NCBI RefSeq assembly: GCF_002356115.1
Contig: NZ_AP014836.1
Coordinates: 744,001-808,000, forward strand
DNA: 64,000 bases
Source: Candidatus Nitrosoglobus terrae
GTDB lineage: Bacteria > Pseudomonadota > Gammaproteobacteria > Nitrosococcales > Nitrosococcaceae
Reading direction: 5' to 3'
Shown here: positions 55,653 to 64,000 of the stretch, piece by piece
Layout: each line of letters opens with the position of its first letter
Numbering within the stretch: position 1 is the stretch's first letter
Position numbers and translations under genes: made by a program
Notes under the pieces: model-generated
Told to the model about the DNA's origin: nothing
The model's input: the letters and a program-made list of their open reading frames with translations, nothing else
Databases searched by the model: none

Positions 55653-58600
55653 ATGAATCAACTAGAAGAAACCTTTGTTTGGCCAGATGATCCCCTCTGG
55701 TATAAAGACGCTATTATCTATCAGCTTCATGTTAGAGCCTTTTTTGATAGTAATAATGATGGTACGGGAGATTTTCGGGGTCTGACCCAGAAGCTGGATT
55801 ATATCCAGAATTTAGGGGTTAATACGATTTGGTTGCTGCCATTTTATCCTTCTCCTTTGCGGGATGATGGGTATGATATTGCGGATTATCATAATATTTA
55901 TGCAGAGTATGGTACTCGTCGAGATTTTAGGAATTTTGTGCGTGAGGCCCATAGCCGCGGGCTAAAAGTGATTATTGAGCTAGTTATTAACCATACTTCA
56001 GATCAGCATCCTTGGTTCCAAGCCGCCCGTAAAGCCCCTTCAGGATCGGCCAAACGAAATTTTTACGTTTGGAGCGATACTGATCACAAGTTTCCTGAAA
56101 CTCGAATTATTTTTACGGACACGGAAACCTCTAATTGGGCTTGGGATCCGGTAGCTAAGGCTTATTATTGGCATCGGTTTTTCTCTCATCAACCTGATCT
56201 CAATCATAATAATCCGGCGGTGGTTAAGGCGGTCACTCAGGTGATGCGTTTTTGGCTAGACATGGGCGTAGATGGTCTGCGTTTAGATGCTATCCCTTAT
56301 CTTTGCGTGCGGGAAGGAACCAATAATGAGAATCTACCTGAAACCCATGCCGTGATTAAACAGATGCGATCGGTGGTAGATACCTATTACCAAAACCGAG
56401 TATTTTTAGCCGAAGCCAATCAATGGCCGGAAGATGTCAGCGAGTACTTTGGGGAGGGAGATGAATGCCATATGGCCTACCATTTTCCATTAATGCCCCG
56501 TATCTATATGGCGGTTGCTCAGGAAGATCGGCATCCTATCACCGAAATTATGAATCAGACGCCCGATATCCCTGAGAATTGTCAATGGGCTGTTTTTCTA
56601 CGTAATCATGATGAGCTTACTTTGGAGATGGTCACCGATAAGGAGCGTGATTACATGTACCAGACCTATGCGGCTAATGCTCGGATGCGGGTTAATGTGG
56701 GCATACGGAGACGTTTGGCACCATTGATGGATAACGATCCAGCCAAGATCCAGCTTATGAATAGTCTACTGCTTTCTATGCCTGGATCTCCGGTAATTTA
56801 CTATGGCGATGAAATTGGCATGGGGGATAATATTTACTTGGGGGATCGTAATGGTGTACGCACCCCGATGCAGTGGAGCCCAGATCGTAATGCGGGGTTT
56901 TCTAAAGCTGATCCCCAGCGTTTGTATTTACCACCGATCATGGACCCCGTTTACGGTTATGAAGCCGTCAATATAGAAGCCCAGAATCGGGATCTTTTTT
57001 CTTTTCTAAACTGGATGAAACGTCTACTTGCAGTACGTAAGAGCGTTAAAGCATTTGGTCGGGGTACGCTGAAGTTTCTTCGTCCTGGAAATCGTAAAAT
57101 TTTAGCCTATGTGCGGGAATATGGGGATGAGATTGTTTTATGCGTGGCTAATTTGTCTCGCCATGCCCAGCCGGTAGAGCTGGATCTCTCTCGCTTTCAG
57201 GGGAAGATGCCTATAGAGATGATGGGGCAGACTACGTTTCCGCTTATCGGCGAGTTGCCCTACTTATTAACGCTCCCTAGCTATGGTTTCTACTGGTTTA
57301 AGCTAACAACAAGTGAGGATTCTTATTGGAGCGAAAGGCAGCAACCCTTATTGGAATCACCCGTATTAGTATTCTTTGATGGCTGGAGCAGCTTATTTCC
57401 TGATCGAGTCAACCCTTCTCGTAAACGCATGGCTGAGACTCTCCGCAAACAGCTAGAGCAGGCATTGAGAGATTTCTTGGCTTCACGTCGTTGGTTTGGG
57501 GCTAAGGGAGAAATCATAGAGCGAGTGGTTTTACAGCAGGCGCAAGAGTGGAAGGCGGAGGGTAGCTGGCTGCTTGCTTGGGTAAGGGTAGATAGTCATT
57601 CTAAATCCCAGCGCTATTTTGTACCTTTAGCGATTGCTTGGGGAGAGGGTGATGAAGAGCCTATACGCCGATTACTGCCCTTTACTGTTGCTAAAATTCG
57701 ACGACGATCCCGTCTGGGTATTTTGTATGATGCCTTAGAGGATATTGTTTTTGTTCGATCGCTGGTGATGGCAATAAAACAGCGTCAGGAGATTCCTTTT
57801 GGGGCTGGAAAATTAAAATGTTTTCCTACTGCTGCCTTTGAGAAACTGACAAGTGAAGTATCGGTACAGCAGCTAGAGCGCCCTGGCACGGAAGGCACAA
57901 ACAGTGCCTTGATTTTGGATGAGCAATTATTTTTTAAAGTTTACCGTCGCTTACAAGAAGGGATAAATCCTGAGCTGGAAATGGGACGTTTTTTAACTGA
58001 ATCGTCTCCATTTTCTAATATTGTGCCTTTAGCTGGTGCTTTAGAATACTCAGGATCTGAGGGAGAATCCGTTACTCTAGCCTTGTTACAAGGCTTTGCC
58101 GTTAATCAGGGAGATTGCTGGAATTACACCATTGATTATTTAAAACGTTTCTTAGCCTATGGAGTGGCTAGACCCTCAGATGAGGCGGTCATTGAGATTG
58201 AAGAATCTGCGGCCAATTACATGAGGATCATAAAGATCCTTGGGCAACGTACTGGAGAGATGCATCAAGCCTTAGCTAAGGTTACGGGAGATCCAGATTT
58301 TGATCCAGAGCCTATTACTGCTTCTGATTTATCCGCTTGGCGCAAAGATATTGAACAAGAGATCTTACAGACGCTGCAGAAAATAGCGCAGGGTAGTGGG
58401 GGTTTTTCTGAGTCGCTGCAAATTGATTTGGATCGTTTATTAGCTTCTAAAGAGGATTTGCTACAGCGGCTTGATGGTTTGATACTTACTCAAGTGCAAG
58501 CGGTTAAAACTCGGCATCATGGGGATTATCATTTGGGCCAAGTTTTAGTAGCAGAAGATGATTTTATCATTATCGATTTTGAAGGCGAGCCGATCCGTCC

Positions 58601-58985
58601 GCTGGCTGAGCGTCGCATAAAGCATTCACCCTTACGGGATGTAGCAGGTATATTACGATCCTTTAGTTACGCTGCTGCTGTTGCCTTACATCATTGTACG
58701 GTAGATCGTCCCGAGGATCAGAGCTTACTTGATCCCTTGGTTTCTGCTTGGGAAAAAGAGGTCATAGAGAGTTTCTTAGCAGGGTACAGTGAGGCAGTCG
58801 AAAGTTGTCCCGCTTATCCTCAAGACTCTAGGCATTTTTGGCAGCTTATTGAGTTGTTTGTTTTAGAAAAGGTACTTTATGAGCTGCGTTATGAGCTTGA
58901 TAATCGGCCAGAATGGGTGGGTGTACCTTTAGGGGGGTTATTGCGATTTTTGGCGGAAGGGGGTATGAGGGGACAGCCCGTCTAA
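55653..58985 (+). CDS. treS: Trehalose synthase fused to maltokinase (TreS-Pep2)
   Basis: Interconverts trehalose and maltose, then phosphorylates maltose for GlgE. 1110 residues in two parts. Residues about 1-555: GH13 domain with YKDAIIYQLHVRAFFDSNND, catalytic Asp of GVDGLRLDAIPYLCVREGTN, Glu of FLAEANQWPEDV and Asp of FLRNHDELTLEMV. Residues about 580-1110: maltokinase/aminoglycoside-phosphotransferase-like, with the catalytic HHGDYHLGQVLV and metal-binding IIDFEGEP. Fused TreS-maltokinase proteins are known in other bacteria. The gene set points to trehalose-to-glucan conversion. Confidence 0.95.
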   Translation: MNQLEETFVWPDDPLWYKDAIIYQLHVRAFFDSNNDGTGDFRGLTQKLDYIQNLGVNTIWLLPFYPSPLRDDGYDIADYHNIYAEYGTRRDFRNFVREAHSRGLKVIIELVINHTSDQHPWFQAARKAPSGSAKRNFYVWSDTDHKFPETRIIFTDTETSNWAWDPVAKAYYWHRFFSHQPDLNHNNPAVVKAVTQVMRFWLDMGVDGLRLDAIPYLCVREGTNNENLPETHAVIKQMRSVVDTYYQNRVFLAEANQWPEDVSEYFGEGDECHMAYHFPLMPRIYMAVAQEDRHPITEIMNQTPDIPENCQWAVFLRNHDELTLEMVTDKERDYMYQTYAANARMRVNVGIRRRLAPLMDNDPAKIQLMNSLLLSMPGSPVIYYGDEIGMGDNIYLGDRNGVRTPMQWSPDRNAGFSKADPQRLYLPPIMDPVYGYEAVNIEAQNRDLFSFLNWMKRLLAVRKSVKAFGRGTLKFLRPGNRKILAYVREYGDEIVLCVANLSRHAQPVELDLSRFQGKMPIEMMGQTTFPLIGELPYLLTLPSYGFYWFKLTTSEDSYWSERQQPLLESPVLVFFDGWSSLFPDRVNPSRKRMAETLRKQLEQALRDFLASRRWFGAKGEIIERVVLQQAQEWKAEGSWLLAWVRVDSHSKSQRYFVPLAIAWGEGDEEPIRRLLPFTVAKIRRRSRLGILYDALEDIVFVRSLVMAIKQRQEIPFGAGKLKCFPTAAFEKLTSEVSVQQLERPGTEGTNSALILDEQLFFKVYRRLQEGINPELEMGRFLTESSPFSNIVPLAGALEYSGSEGESVTLALLQGFAVNQGDCWNYTIDYLKRFLAYGVARPSDEAVIEIEESAANYMRIIKILGQRTGEMHQALAKVTGDPDFDPEPITASDLSAWRKDIEQEILQTLQKIAQGSGGFSESLQIDLDRLLASKEDLLQRLDGLILTQVQAVKTRHHGDYHLGQVLVAEDDFIIIDFEGEPIRPLAERRIKHSPLRDVAGILRSFSYAAAVALHHCTVDRPEDQSLLDPLVSAWEKEVIESFLAGYSEAVESCPAYPQDSRHFWQLIELFVLEKVLYELRYELDNRPEWVGVPLGGLLRFLAEGGMRGQPV

Positions 58986-59083
58986 AAGTGGTTTATTAGA
59001 AAGATATAGTGGCTAAAATCACCGTTATCTTTTTTAGATTCATTTTTCAGATGCAAGGAAGGTTCAGAGGCGAGCGAATCACG

Positions 59084-59116
59084 TTTCAGGTTCTGTAAAA
59101 TTTACAGAACCTGAAA
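59084..59116. terminator. 33-base perfect palindrome between convergent genes, probable bidirectional terminator
   Basis: TTTCAGGTTCTGTAAA (59084-59099) and TTTACAGAACCTGAAA (59101-59116) are exact reverse complements around a single A. Such a hairpin at the junction of the plus-strand treS and the minus-strand gene at 59154 suits a two-way terminator, although T-runs are short. An operator cannot be excluded. Confidence 0.5.
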
Positions 59117-59153
59117 TTATTGGAATGTATTATTTATTACTAAAGATTTAATA

Positions 59154-60249
59154 TTAAATACGATTTGTAAAACAAAGTTGAGCGCCTTTAATAATTAACT
59201 CTTTAAGTACCTGTAAAGGTTTATCTCCGGTGTAACTAAATTTAAATGTATTATTACCCAAGGTTCCTTGAACACTAAATGCAACCCCACCAAGGGCAAG
59301 GAAGGCAAAGCTCGCCGCAAGCGCGGTTTTAACAGTTATCGTTCCAGAAAGATAAGTTAGCGAAGTATCGCCGAAGATACTGCTCTGTTGAGTGTCATAG
59401 GTAACACTCACGAGTTCATCCATAGTACAATTATCACCTGTTATATCTGTTATTGTGAGGGTCGAGCTAACCGTCTCTATGAGCTTTCCATGCGCATTGC
59501 AAAGTAATAAATGGCTCTGGATCAAGCTTGAATATAGGTTTGTACTAGTTTCAAGCAAGGTTGATTCGGGTTTACCCTTTTTGACTTCAAAACCACCAGT
59601 TGGCGTATAGGTCACAGTGCAGTTATTATCAGCATCAAAGCTGTCTGGAACAAAAATTGTTGCCGCATTCCTACCCACGTCAGTCCATTTCGCTAAATTG
59701 TTACTTCCGAAGCTTCCAGTGTTCACAAAAAAGGTTGATTTTGGTTGCAGTTTCCTAATATCTCCAAGATCCGGAGACCAAGTCATACCCGTGAAACCTG
59801 ATTCGGTTTTAATTCCAAAACTTTGGTTACTAAACTATCCCTTAGCCTCGCTGCTGTCTCTAGCAAATTCGAGGGTGTCTATGGAAATAAGGGTCTTTCC
59901 TGCTTTGTCGCCTGTTTTTTCAAAACCAAGACCTTGCCGGGGGGGCATTGTGATAGACTGCTTGCCATTCATCGCCTAAATTAGCGTCTTCTAGAATACT
60001 CGATTCAATCTTGGTATTTAGACCAACTACCTTAGTGCTTGCTCCAGCTCCTACAACGTATTGCAGGGGAACCGTAAATTTACTTTCACCTCTATAATTG
60101 CCCGTGATGTGAAGCTATACGCTGGAATTGGCGAAAACCTTCTCATCTGCTGCCAACTCTTCAGGTCGTTCTAAGAATAACCAGAAGTTTTTACCCGAAC
60201 TATTTTTGTTAACGAGGTAAATAGTGTACTCAGTAAGACTATTAGCCAT
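59154..60249 (-). pseudogene. Broken gene of unknown function (about 365 codons)
   Basis: From an ATG at 60249 the minus strand reads MANSLTEYTIYLVNKNSSGK, meets TAG at codon 45 (60117-60115), continues through LHITGNYRGESKFTVPLQYV, shifts frame at a run of seven C (59945-59939 as G on the plus strand), continues as QGLGFEKTGDKAGKTLISID, meets a second TAG (59837-59835), and goes on to 59154. The last 210 codons are open from an ATG at 59786. The protein would be rich in Thr and Ser with a hydrophobic stretch (ALAASFAFLALGGVAFSV). I do not recognise the family. The CAG-to-TAG look of both stops suggests simple decay. Confidence 0.65.
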
Positions 60250-60443
60250 CTTTGCTGATTCCTTAAATTGAATGAATTTAAGAACGACTAGCACTAGATT
60301 ATATTATCTAGCTAATAAAATATAATTTATTATTTAACATAAATCTATAAGAAATAACTAATATTTAAGTTAGCTACCCTTGGGAGGATGGGCTTAAGCG
60401 GAAGTGATGTGTGAGGAGGAGTACACTTATTAGAAGTAAGTTA

Positions 60444-60510
60444 CGCTTGCCCCTAAGTCTGGTTGATTTGCGAACTGCAACTAATCAAGTAAGTTTGTTA
60501 GGAGCAAGCG
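60444..60510. repeat. Long imperfect hairpin in the gene-free stretch 60250-60605
   Basis: CGCTTGCCCCTAA (60444-60456) pairs with TTAGGAGCAAGCG (60498-60510) at 12 of 13 positions. Inside, TTGATT (60463-60468) pairs with AATCAA (60483-60488) and TGC (60469-60471) with GCA (60477-60479). The 67-base structure could be a small RNA, a transposon end or a processed leader. The rest of this 356-base gap is AT-rich and shows no gene. Confidence 0.45.
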
Positions 60511-60605
60511 AGTGAGATTACTAATGTATGACTAAAATTGTAAAAGAGAAAAACAAATACTAGCCATTTTGGCCACCATTAAAGCTAAACAGACTTTGTT
60601 ATGAA

Positions 60606-60884
60606 TTAATCATCGCGATTTGCTGCTATACCGTCGATAAATTCACTATCCTGCACTTCACCGTTATCATCAAGAGTTAAGCGCAGCTTGCCATAGCAGG
60701 GAACCCTGCCAGCGACGCACCCTGAGCCTTCCATGAGTACCTCATCGAAGGTAACATTAACTACCGCTTGGTGATGACCTTGCTCTATAAGCTCATAGCT
60801 TAAAGTCTCGTTATCTATCCATCCATTTTGACTACACAGATGTGTGAGTTCGCGGCTGCTTTTTAAGTATTGATCAATGTTCAT
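60606..60884 (-). CDS. Small protein of unknown function
   Basis: 92 residues: MNIDQYLKSSRELTHLCSQN, then EQGHHQAVVNVTFDEVLMEG and a short Cys-containing segment, GSGCVAGRVPCYGKLRLTLD. AGGAG lies 8 bases before the ATG, which supports real translation. It is acidic, with no signal peptide or membrane segment. The two Cys (one in GCVAG, one in PCYG) could bind a metal or form a bridge, but no family is recognised. It stands alone between two gene-poor gaps. Confidence 0.6.
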   Translation of the reverse strand: MNIDQYLKSSRELTHLCSQNGWIDNETLSYELIEQGHHQAVVNVTFDEVLMEGSGCVAGRVPCYGKLRLTLDDNGEVQDSEFIDGIAANRDD

Positions 60885-61284
60885 GAGACATCTCCTATAA
60901 TCTTTGAGCTTTTAGGGTTTCATTATGGCTGATTTTGATGTTGCGCTAGCAATACCTCATCAGCCCACTAAATTAATGGGCCCCCGTGTTTTAATTTATT
61001 CCCCCTCGATGTAGGTTCAGTAGTAAAGTAAGTTTAGCGCTAATTTAACATTGAAACAACAATAGCCGTTTACAGTAAGCACTAAGCTTAGATATTAATT
61101 AAGATGTTGGTTTTTTCTCCGCTTAGAGGGAGAAAGCGCAAAAAGATGGCAGATATTGATTATGGTAGGTAGTGGCTACTAAAAAAACGTCTATTACTTA
61201 AAAAATTCCCTATTTTTCACCTGAACTTATTAGAAGGATAACTAATCGAAATATAGAGCAGGCGCTAAATAAAAGGAGAAAGCA
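60885..61284. other. Gene-free 400-base stretch
   Basis: No open frame of note. It holds the divergent control regions of the small minus-strand gene and of the secreted-protein gene at 61285, whose ribosome site is AAAGGAG. A short hairpin CCCACTAAATTAATGGG lies near 60964. Nothing else is recognised. Confidence 0.5.
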
Positions 61285-62859
61285 ATGAAAAAAATGGTAA
61301 TTATCTCCCTAGCGCTTATGGGCATCGGAGCGCTGAATGTAGGGCAAGCTGTAAATTTAGATTCTAACGGCTTAGGGGAGGTATTGATCTATCCTTACTA
61401 TACCGTCAGGAATGGAAGCGATACTTTGTTATCCATAGGCAATACAACAAATAATGTTAAGGCAATAAAAATACGGTTTTTAGAGGCTGAAAATAGCCGT
61501 GAAGTTCTCGATTTTAATCTATATTTGCCTGCTTATAGTGTCTGGGTATCTTCTCTTACAAGCTCAGAAACAGGCACTGTGCTGACTACCTCTAGTGCTC
61601 TTTGTACGGTTCCAGCGATTCCATCCACAGGCGTAGCGTTTAGTAACACTGCCTATTCAGAGCAACAGGCAGATGGAGGAGATACCTCGCTAGATCGTAC
61701 CCGTGAAGGATATATTGAAATTATCGAAATGGGAGTAGTTACTGATTCAGGTAGCTTTACGCCAGCAACGGCAGCCACTCCGGTAAATAGTATGCCGCAA
61801 GATTGCGCTACCCTGACGGCGGCATGGTCTGCGGGGGGGCAATGGGCGAGTAACCCCAATGATGGGATCACTTTTAGCCCTGGGGGGTTAAAAGGCAATG
61901 GAGTTTTAATTAACCTTAATAAAAATAGTAATTACAATTATGTTGCTGCAGCTATTGTTAATTTTGCTTCTGCTGCTAACCATACACCTCCCGGTGCTCT
62001 AAGCCCAAGCTTAGCAGATAATAGCGGTACCAGTGACGTGCTTACCCCTACCGGGGAGATAGTGACTTCCACTTGGAGCAATAAGATTGATGCAGTCAGC
62101 GCGGTGCTGATGAGTAAGTCCATAGTCAATGAATATAATACGGATGCTAGCTTAAATGCTGCAACTAATTGGGTAGTGACCTTCCCTACTAAGCATTTCT
62201 ATGTGCAGTCAGGATCCCCTAATGCTAATGGGGTAGTCTCAACAACGCCCATACCGGCTACCGCACCCTTTACGAGTTTTTTTACTCAGGGCGGCGCTTG
62301 TGAAGAGGTAAAGCTAGCTATTTCAACTTCCCCGAAAAATAAGAGTAGCCTGTGTTGGGAGACCAATGTAATTACATTTAATAATGCCGTTGTACTTGAA
62401 TCATTACTATTACTTAACGTGGATGCCCCGACAGATCAGGAAAGTGGCATAGCCCATTTATTTTTCCCAAGCGTAAATGGCGATCATAGTATTACTGATA
62501 GTAGTGGCGTTATTTACCAAGGATTGCCTGTAGTTGGGTTTTCTGCAGAGGAATTTGTGAACGGTACGTTAATTTATGGCATTACGCTTAACCATGGCTT
62601 TGCTCGTAAGATTAAAGCACCTACGGATAATGATCCTACTCTTAGTTCTACAGGTCTCTTAACTAATCTGCTGAGTGGCAATCTACCTGTAGAGGGATCG
62701 GGAGTAGGTGTTGTAGGTGCGGGTAGACTTGGGAATGTAGGCAATCCAATTACTGGAAACGGAAGATTAGGCAGCAAGCTAGGCGATGTAGGCGATCCAT
62801 TAGGCGGCCTAGGAGGCGATGGGATTATTGGTGGAGGTGGGTTTGGATTTATATTCTAA
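61285..62859 (+). CDS. Secreted protein of unknown function with glycine-rich C-terminus
   Basis: 524 residues with a signal peptide (MKKMVIISLALMGIGALNVG, cleavage near GQA). The mature start GLGEVLIYPYYTVRNGSDTL and the following KAIKIRFLEAENSREVLDFN and NLYLPAYSVWVSSL resemble a widespread family of exported proteobacterial proteins of unknown role. Cysteines come in a few places (LCTVP, QDCAT, GGACEE, LCWET), possibly disulfide pairs. The last 60 residues are Gly-rich with repeats such as GRLGNVGNP and GRLGSKLGDVGDPLGG, and end in GFGFIF. A cell-surface location is inferred. Its stop overlaps the phoH stop. Confidence 0.65.
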   Translation: MKKMVIISLALMGIGALNVGQAVNLDSNGLGEVLIYPYYTVRNGSDTLLSIGNTTNNVKAIKIRFLEAENSREVLDFNLYLPAYSVWVSSLTSSETGTVLTTSSALCTVPAIPSTGVAFSNTAYSEQQADGGDTSLDRTREGYIEIIEMGVVTDSGSFTPATAATPVNSMPQDCATLTAAWSAGGQWASNPNDGITFSPGGLKGNGVLINLNKNSNYNYVAAAIVNFASAANHTPPGALSPSLADNSGTSDVLTPTGEIVTSTWSNKIDAVSAVLMSKSIVNEYNTDASLNAATNWVVTFPTKHFYVQSGSPNANGVVSTTPIPATAPFTSFFTQGGACEEVKLAISTSPKNKSSLCWETNVITFNNAVVLESLLLLNVDAPTDQESGIAHLFFPSVNGDHSITDSSGVIYQGLPVVGFSAEEFVNGTLIYGITLNHGFARKIKAPTDNDPTLSSTGLLTNLLSGNLPVEGSGVGVVGAGRLGNVGNPITGNGRLGSKLGDVGDPLGGLGGDGIIGGGGFGFIF

Positions 62860-64000
62860 ATCCCTGAGGCAAAATCTGCGAGCCGAGATCGCTCTCCTCG
62901 CAATAACGTAATATGGCCACTGTGATCCCAGGTTTTAAAGTGATCCACCACGTAGGTTAAACCTGAGGTAGTTTCCGTTAAGTAGGGGGTATCAATTTGG
63001 GCAATATTTCCAAGACAGACGATTTTAGTGCCTGGGCCGGCACGGGTAATGAGCGTTTTCATTTGCTTGGAGGTTAAATTTTGTGCCTCATCAATAATAA
63101 TGAAGCGGTTAAGAAAAGTACGCCCACGCATGAAGTTCAAGGATCGAATCTTAATACGGTGTTGAAGCAGATCGTTGGTTGCAGCCCGAGCCCATTCACC
63201 GCCGTTCTCAGGATTTGCCAATACTTCCAGATTATCCATAAGTGCGCCCATCCATGGGGTCATTTTTTCCTCTTCAGTACCCGGTAGAAAGCCAATATCC
63301 TCACCCACAGGAATAGTTACGCGGGTCATGATAATTTCTCGATAGAGCTTAGTCTCTAAAGTGAGAGTAAGACCCGCGGCAAGGGCAAGTAAAGTTTTCC
63401 CCGTACCCGCAGCCCCCAGCAAGGTGACAAAATCTACTTCTGGGTCTAAAAGAAGATTAAGGGCAAAGTTTTGCTCCCGATTACGGGCGGAGATTCCCCA
63501 GACAGTGTGGCTAGATGTGCGATAATTTTGGACTAACTCGATGATTGCTGTCTCATTTTCTCGGTTACGAACTATAGCCTCAAAATTATTTTCTCCTTCA
63601 ATATAAAGACATTGATTAGGGTACCAGTCCCTTACTAAAGCGCTGGTAATTCGATAAAAAGTACGCCCTGACTCACTCCAAGAATCCATGGTTTTTCCCT
63701 GAGTCACCCAGAAATCGCAGGGCAGCGCTGAATGACCGGTATAGAGTAGATCAACGTCATCTAAAACTTTATCGTTATAATAATCTTCAGCCAGAATCCC
63801 AAGTACAGTGGCCTTGATACGAAGATTAATATCTTTAGATACTAAGATAACCGTGCATTCTGGATGGATTTCCTGTAACGCAATGGTGGTTCTCAGAATA
63901 TTATTATCTGGCTTTTGACTTGGCAAGGTAGTTGGTAAAGCAGAATCGAGTTCATGAGTCTGGAAAAAAAGTCGTCCATAAGTATTCTCCATTTCTAAAT
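62856..64000 (-). CDS. phoH: PhoH family ATPase with N-terminal PIN domain (C-terminal part; start beyond the window)
   Basis: PhoH2-type toxin-like RNA helicase/nuclease: an N-terminal PIN domain and a C-terminal ATPase. About 381 codons are visible and the frame stays open to the window end; an ATG at 63992 lies in the middle of the PIN domain, so it is not the true start. The PIN part ends with TVILVSKDINLRIKATVLGI. The ATPase has LLGAAGTGKTLLALAAGLTL (Walker A) and RFIIIDEAQNLTSKQMKTLI (Walker B). The ends of phoH and the secreted-protein gene overlap by four bases (convergent stops). Confidence 0.92.
   Translation of the reverse strand, partial: LEMENTYGRLFFQTHELDSALPTTLPSQKPDNNILRTTIALQEIHPECTVILVSKDINLRIKATVLGILAEDYYNDKVLDDVDLLYTGHSALPCDFWVTQGKTMDSWSESGRTFYRITSALVRDWYPNQCLYIEGENNFEAIVRNRENETAIIELVQNYRTSSHTVWGISARNREQNFALNLLLDPEVDFVTLLGAAGTGKTLLALAAGLTLTLETKLYREIIMTRVTIPVGEDIGFLPGTEEEKMTPWMGALMDNLEVLANPENGGEWARAATNDLLQHRIKIRSLNFMRGRTFLNRFIIIDEAQNLTSKQMKTLITRAGPGTKIVCLGNIAQIDTPYLTETTSGLTYVVDHFKTWDHSGHITLLRGERSRLADFASGI

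Noticed and set aside
17163-58985. ispA and uppS as evidence for an encapsulated terpene pathway
   Set aside because: They are tens of kilobases from the encapsulin gene and are housekeeping genes in nearly all bacteria.
59154-60249. TAG read as an amino acid (code change or readthrough)
   Set aside because: Intact genes here, such as fabZ, ribBX and phoH, end in TAG, and a frameshift is also needed, so decay is the better explanation.
1-64000. tRNA or rRNA genes
   Set aside because: No T-loop-like GGTTCGAATCC patterns with cloverleaf potential or rRNA-like sequence were noticed in the intergenic gaps.

Overview
The window looks like a chromosomal segment of a gammaproteobacterium of roughly 42-45% GC by eye. 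The gene set (BamA, RseP, Skp, YfgM-BamB-Der, RibBX-type RibB, NnrS, GlgE pathway) and many protein details fit the Chromatiales, perhaps a relative of the Nitrosococcus group of ammonia oxidisers. That placement is an inference: no ammonia-oxidation gene lies in the window.

Layout. 1-573: the start of map (minus) and a divergent control region with a palindrome, a stringent-type promoter and a ribosomal-protein S2 leader RNA. 574-15900: a long plus-strand block, rpsB-tsf-pyrH-frr-uppS-cdsA-dxr-rseP-bamA, then skp-fabZ-lpxA, then yfgM-bamB-der. It covers translation, isoprenoid and phospholipid precursors, and envelope assembly. lpxD is missing from its usual place between skp and fabZ. 15900-18300 (minus): xseB-ispA and queD-folE2. 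18430-24850: ribF, a 2-hydroxyacid dehydrogenase, a DUF1820 gene, the ergothioneine pair egtB-egtD, and glyA. 25000-31150: ribD-ribE-ribBX-rnhB, a COG2958/HrgA-like putative nuclease, and prfC. 31200-35620: a three-domain M1/M28/PDZ secreted peptidase and a TolB-like propeller. 35960-37800 (minus): a DsbA-like protein and a YncE-like propeller. 37950-42660: a tnpB deletion remnant, a DUF59 protein, NnrS, an ELM1-like protein, a 2OG-Fe(II) oxygenase and a zinc alcohol dehydrogenase. 42830-48515: a GC-rich type I restriction-modification operon in the order hsdR-hsdS-hsdM. 48590-58985: a trehalose/alpha-glucan region (GH15, glgE, treS-maltokinase) into which an encapsulin-like gene, corA and a tnpB fragment are set. 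59150-64000: a decayed gene of unknown function, a small conserved-looking gene, a secreted glycine-rich-tailed protein, and the end of phoH.

The most unusual item is at 50491-51948 (minus): a family 2B encapsulin shell gene, with a cyclic-nucleotide-binding-like domain set into the shell fold. Its N-terminal arm, a roughly 30-residue middle piece and the rest lie in shifted frames, and the two shifts cancel. It is either a decaying or compensated gene or a sequence error. It is GC-rich relative to the core genes and has no recognised cargo gene beside it.

The window also carries three separate remnants of IS200/IS605-type tnpB genes (10.2-10.5, 37.95-38.3 and 53.2-53.6 kb) and a multiply broken gene at 59.15-60.25 kb. 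The right half (from about 35 kb) is therefore an accessory, turning-over region, in contrast to the conserved left half. No tRNA, rRNA, CRISPR array or complete insertion sequence was found.
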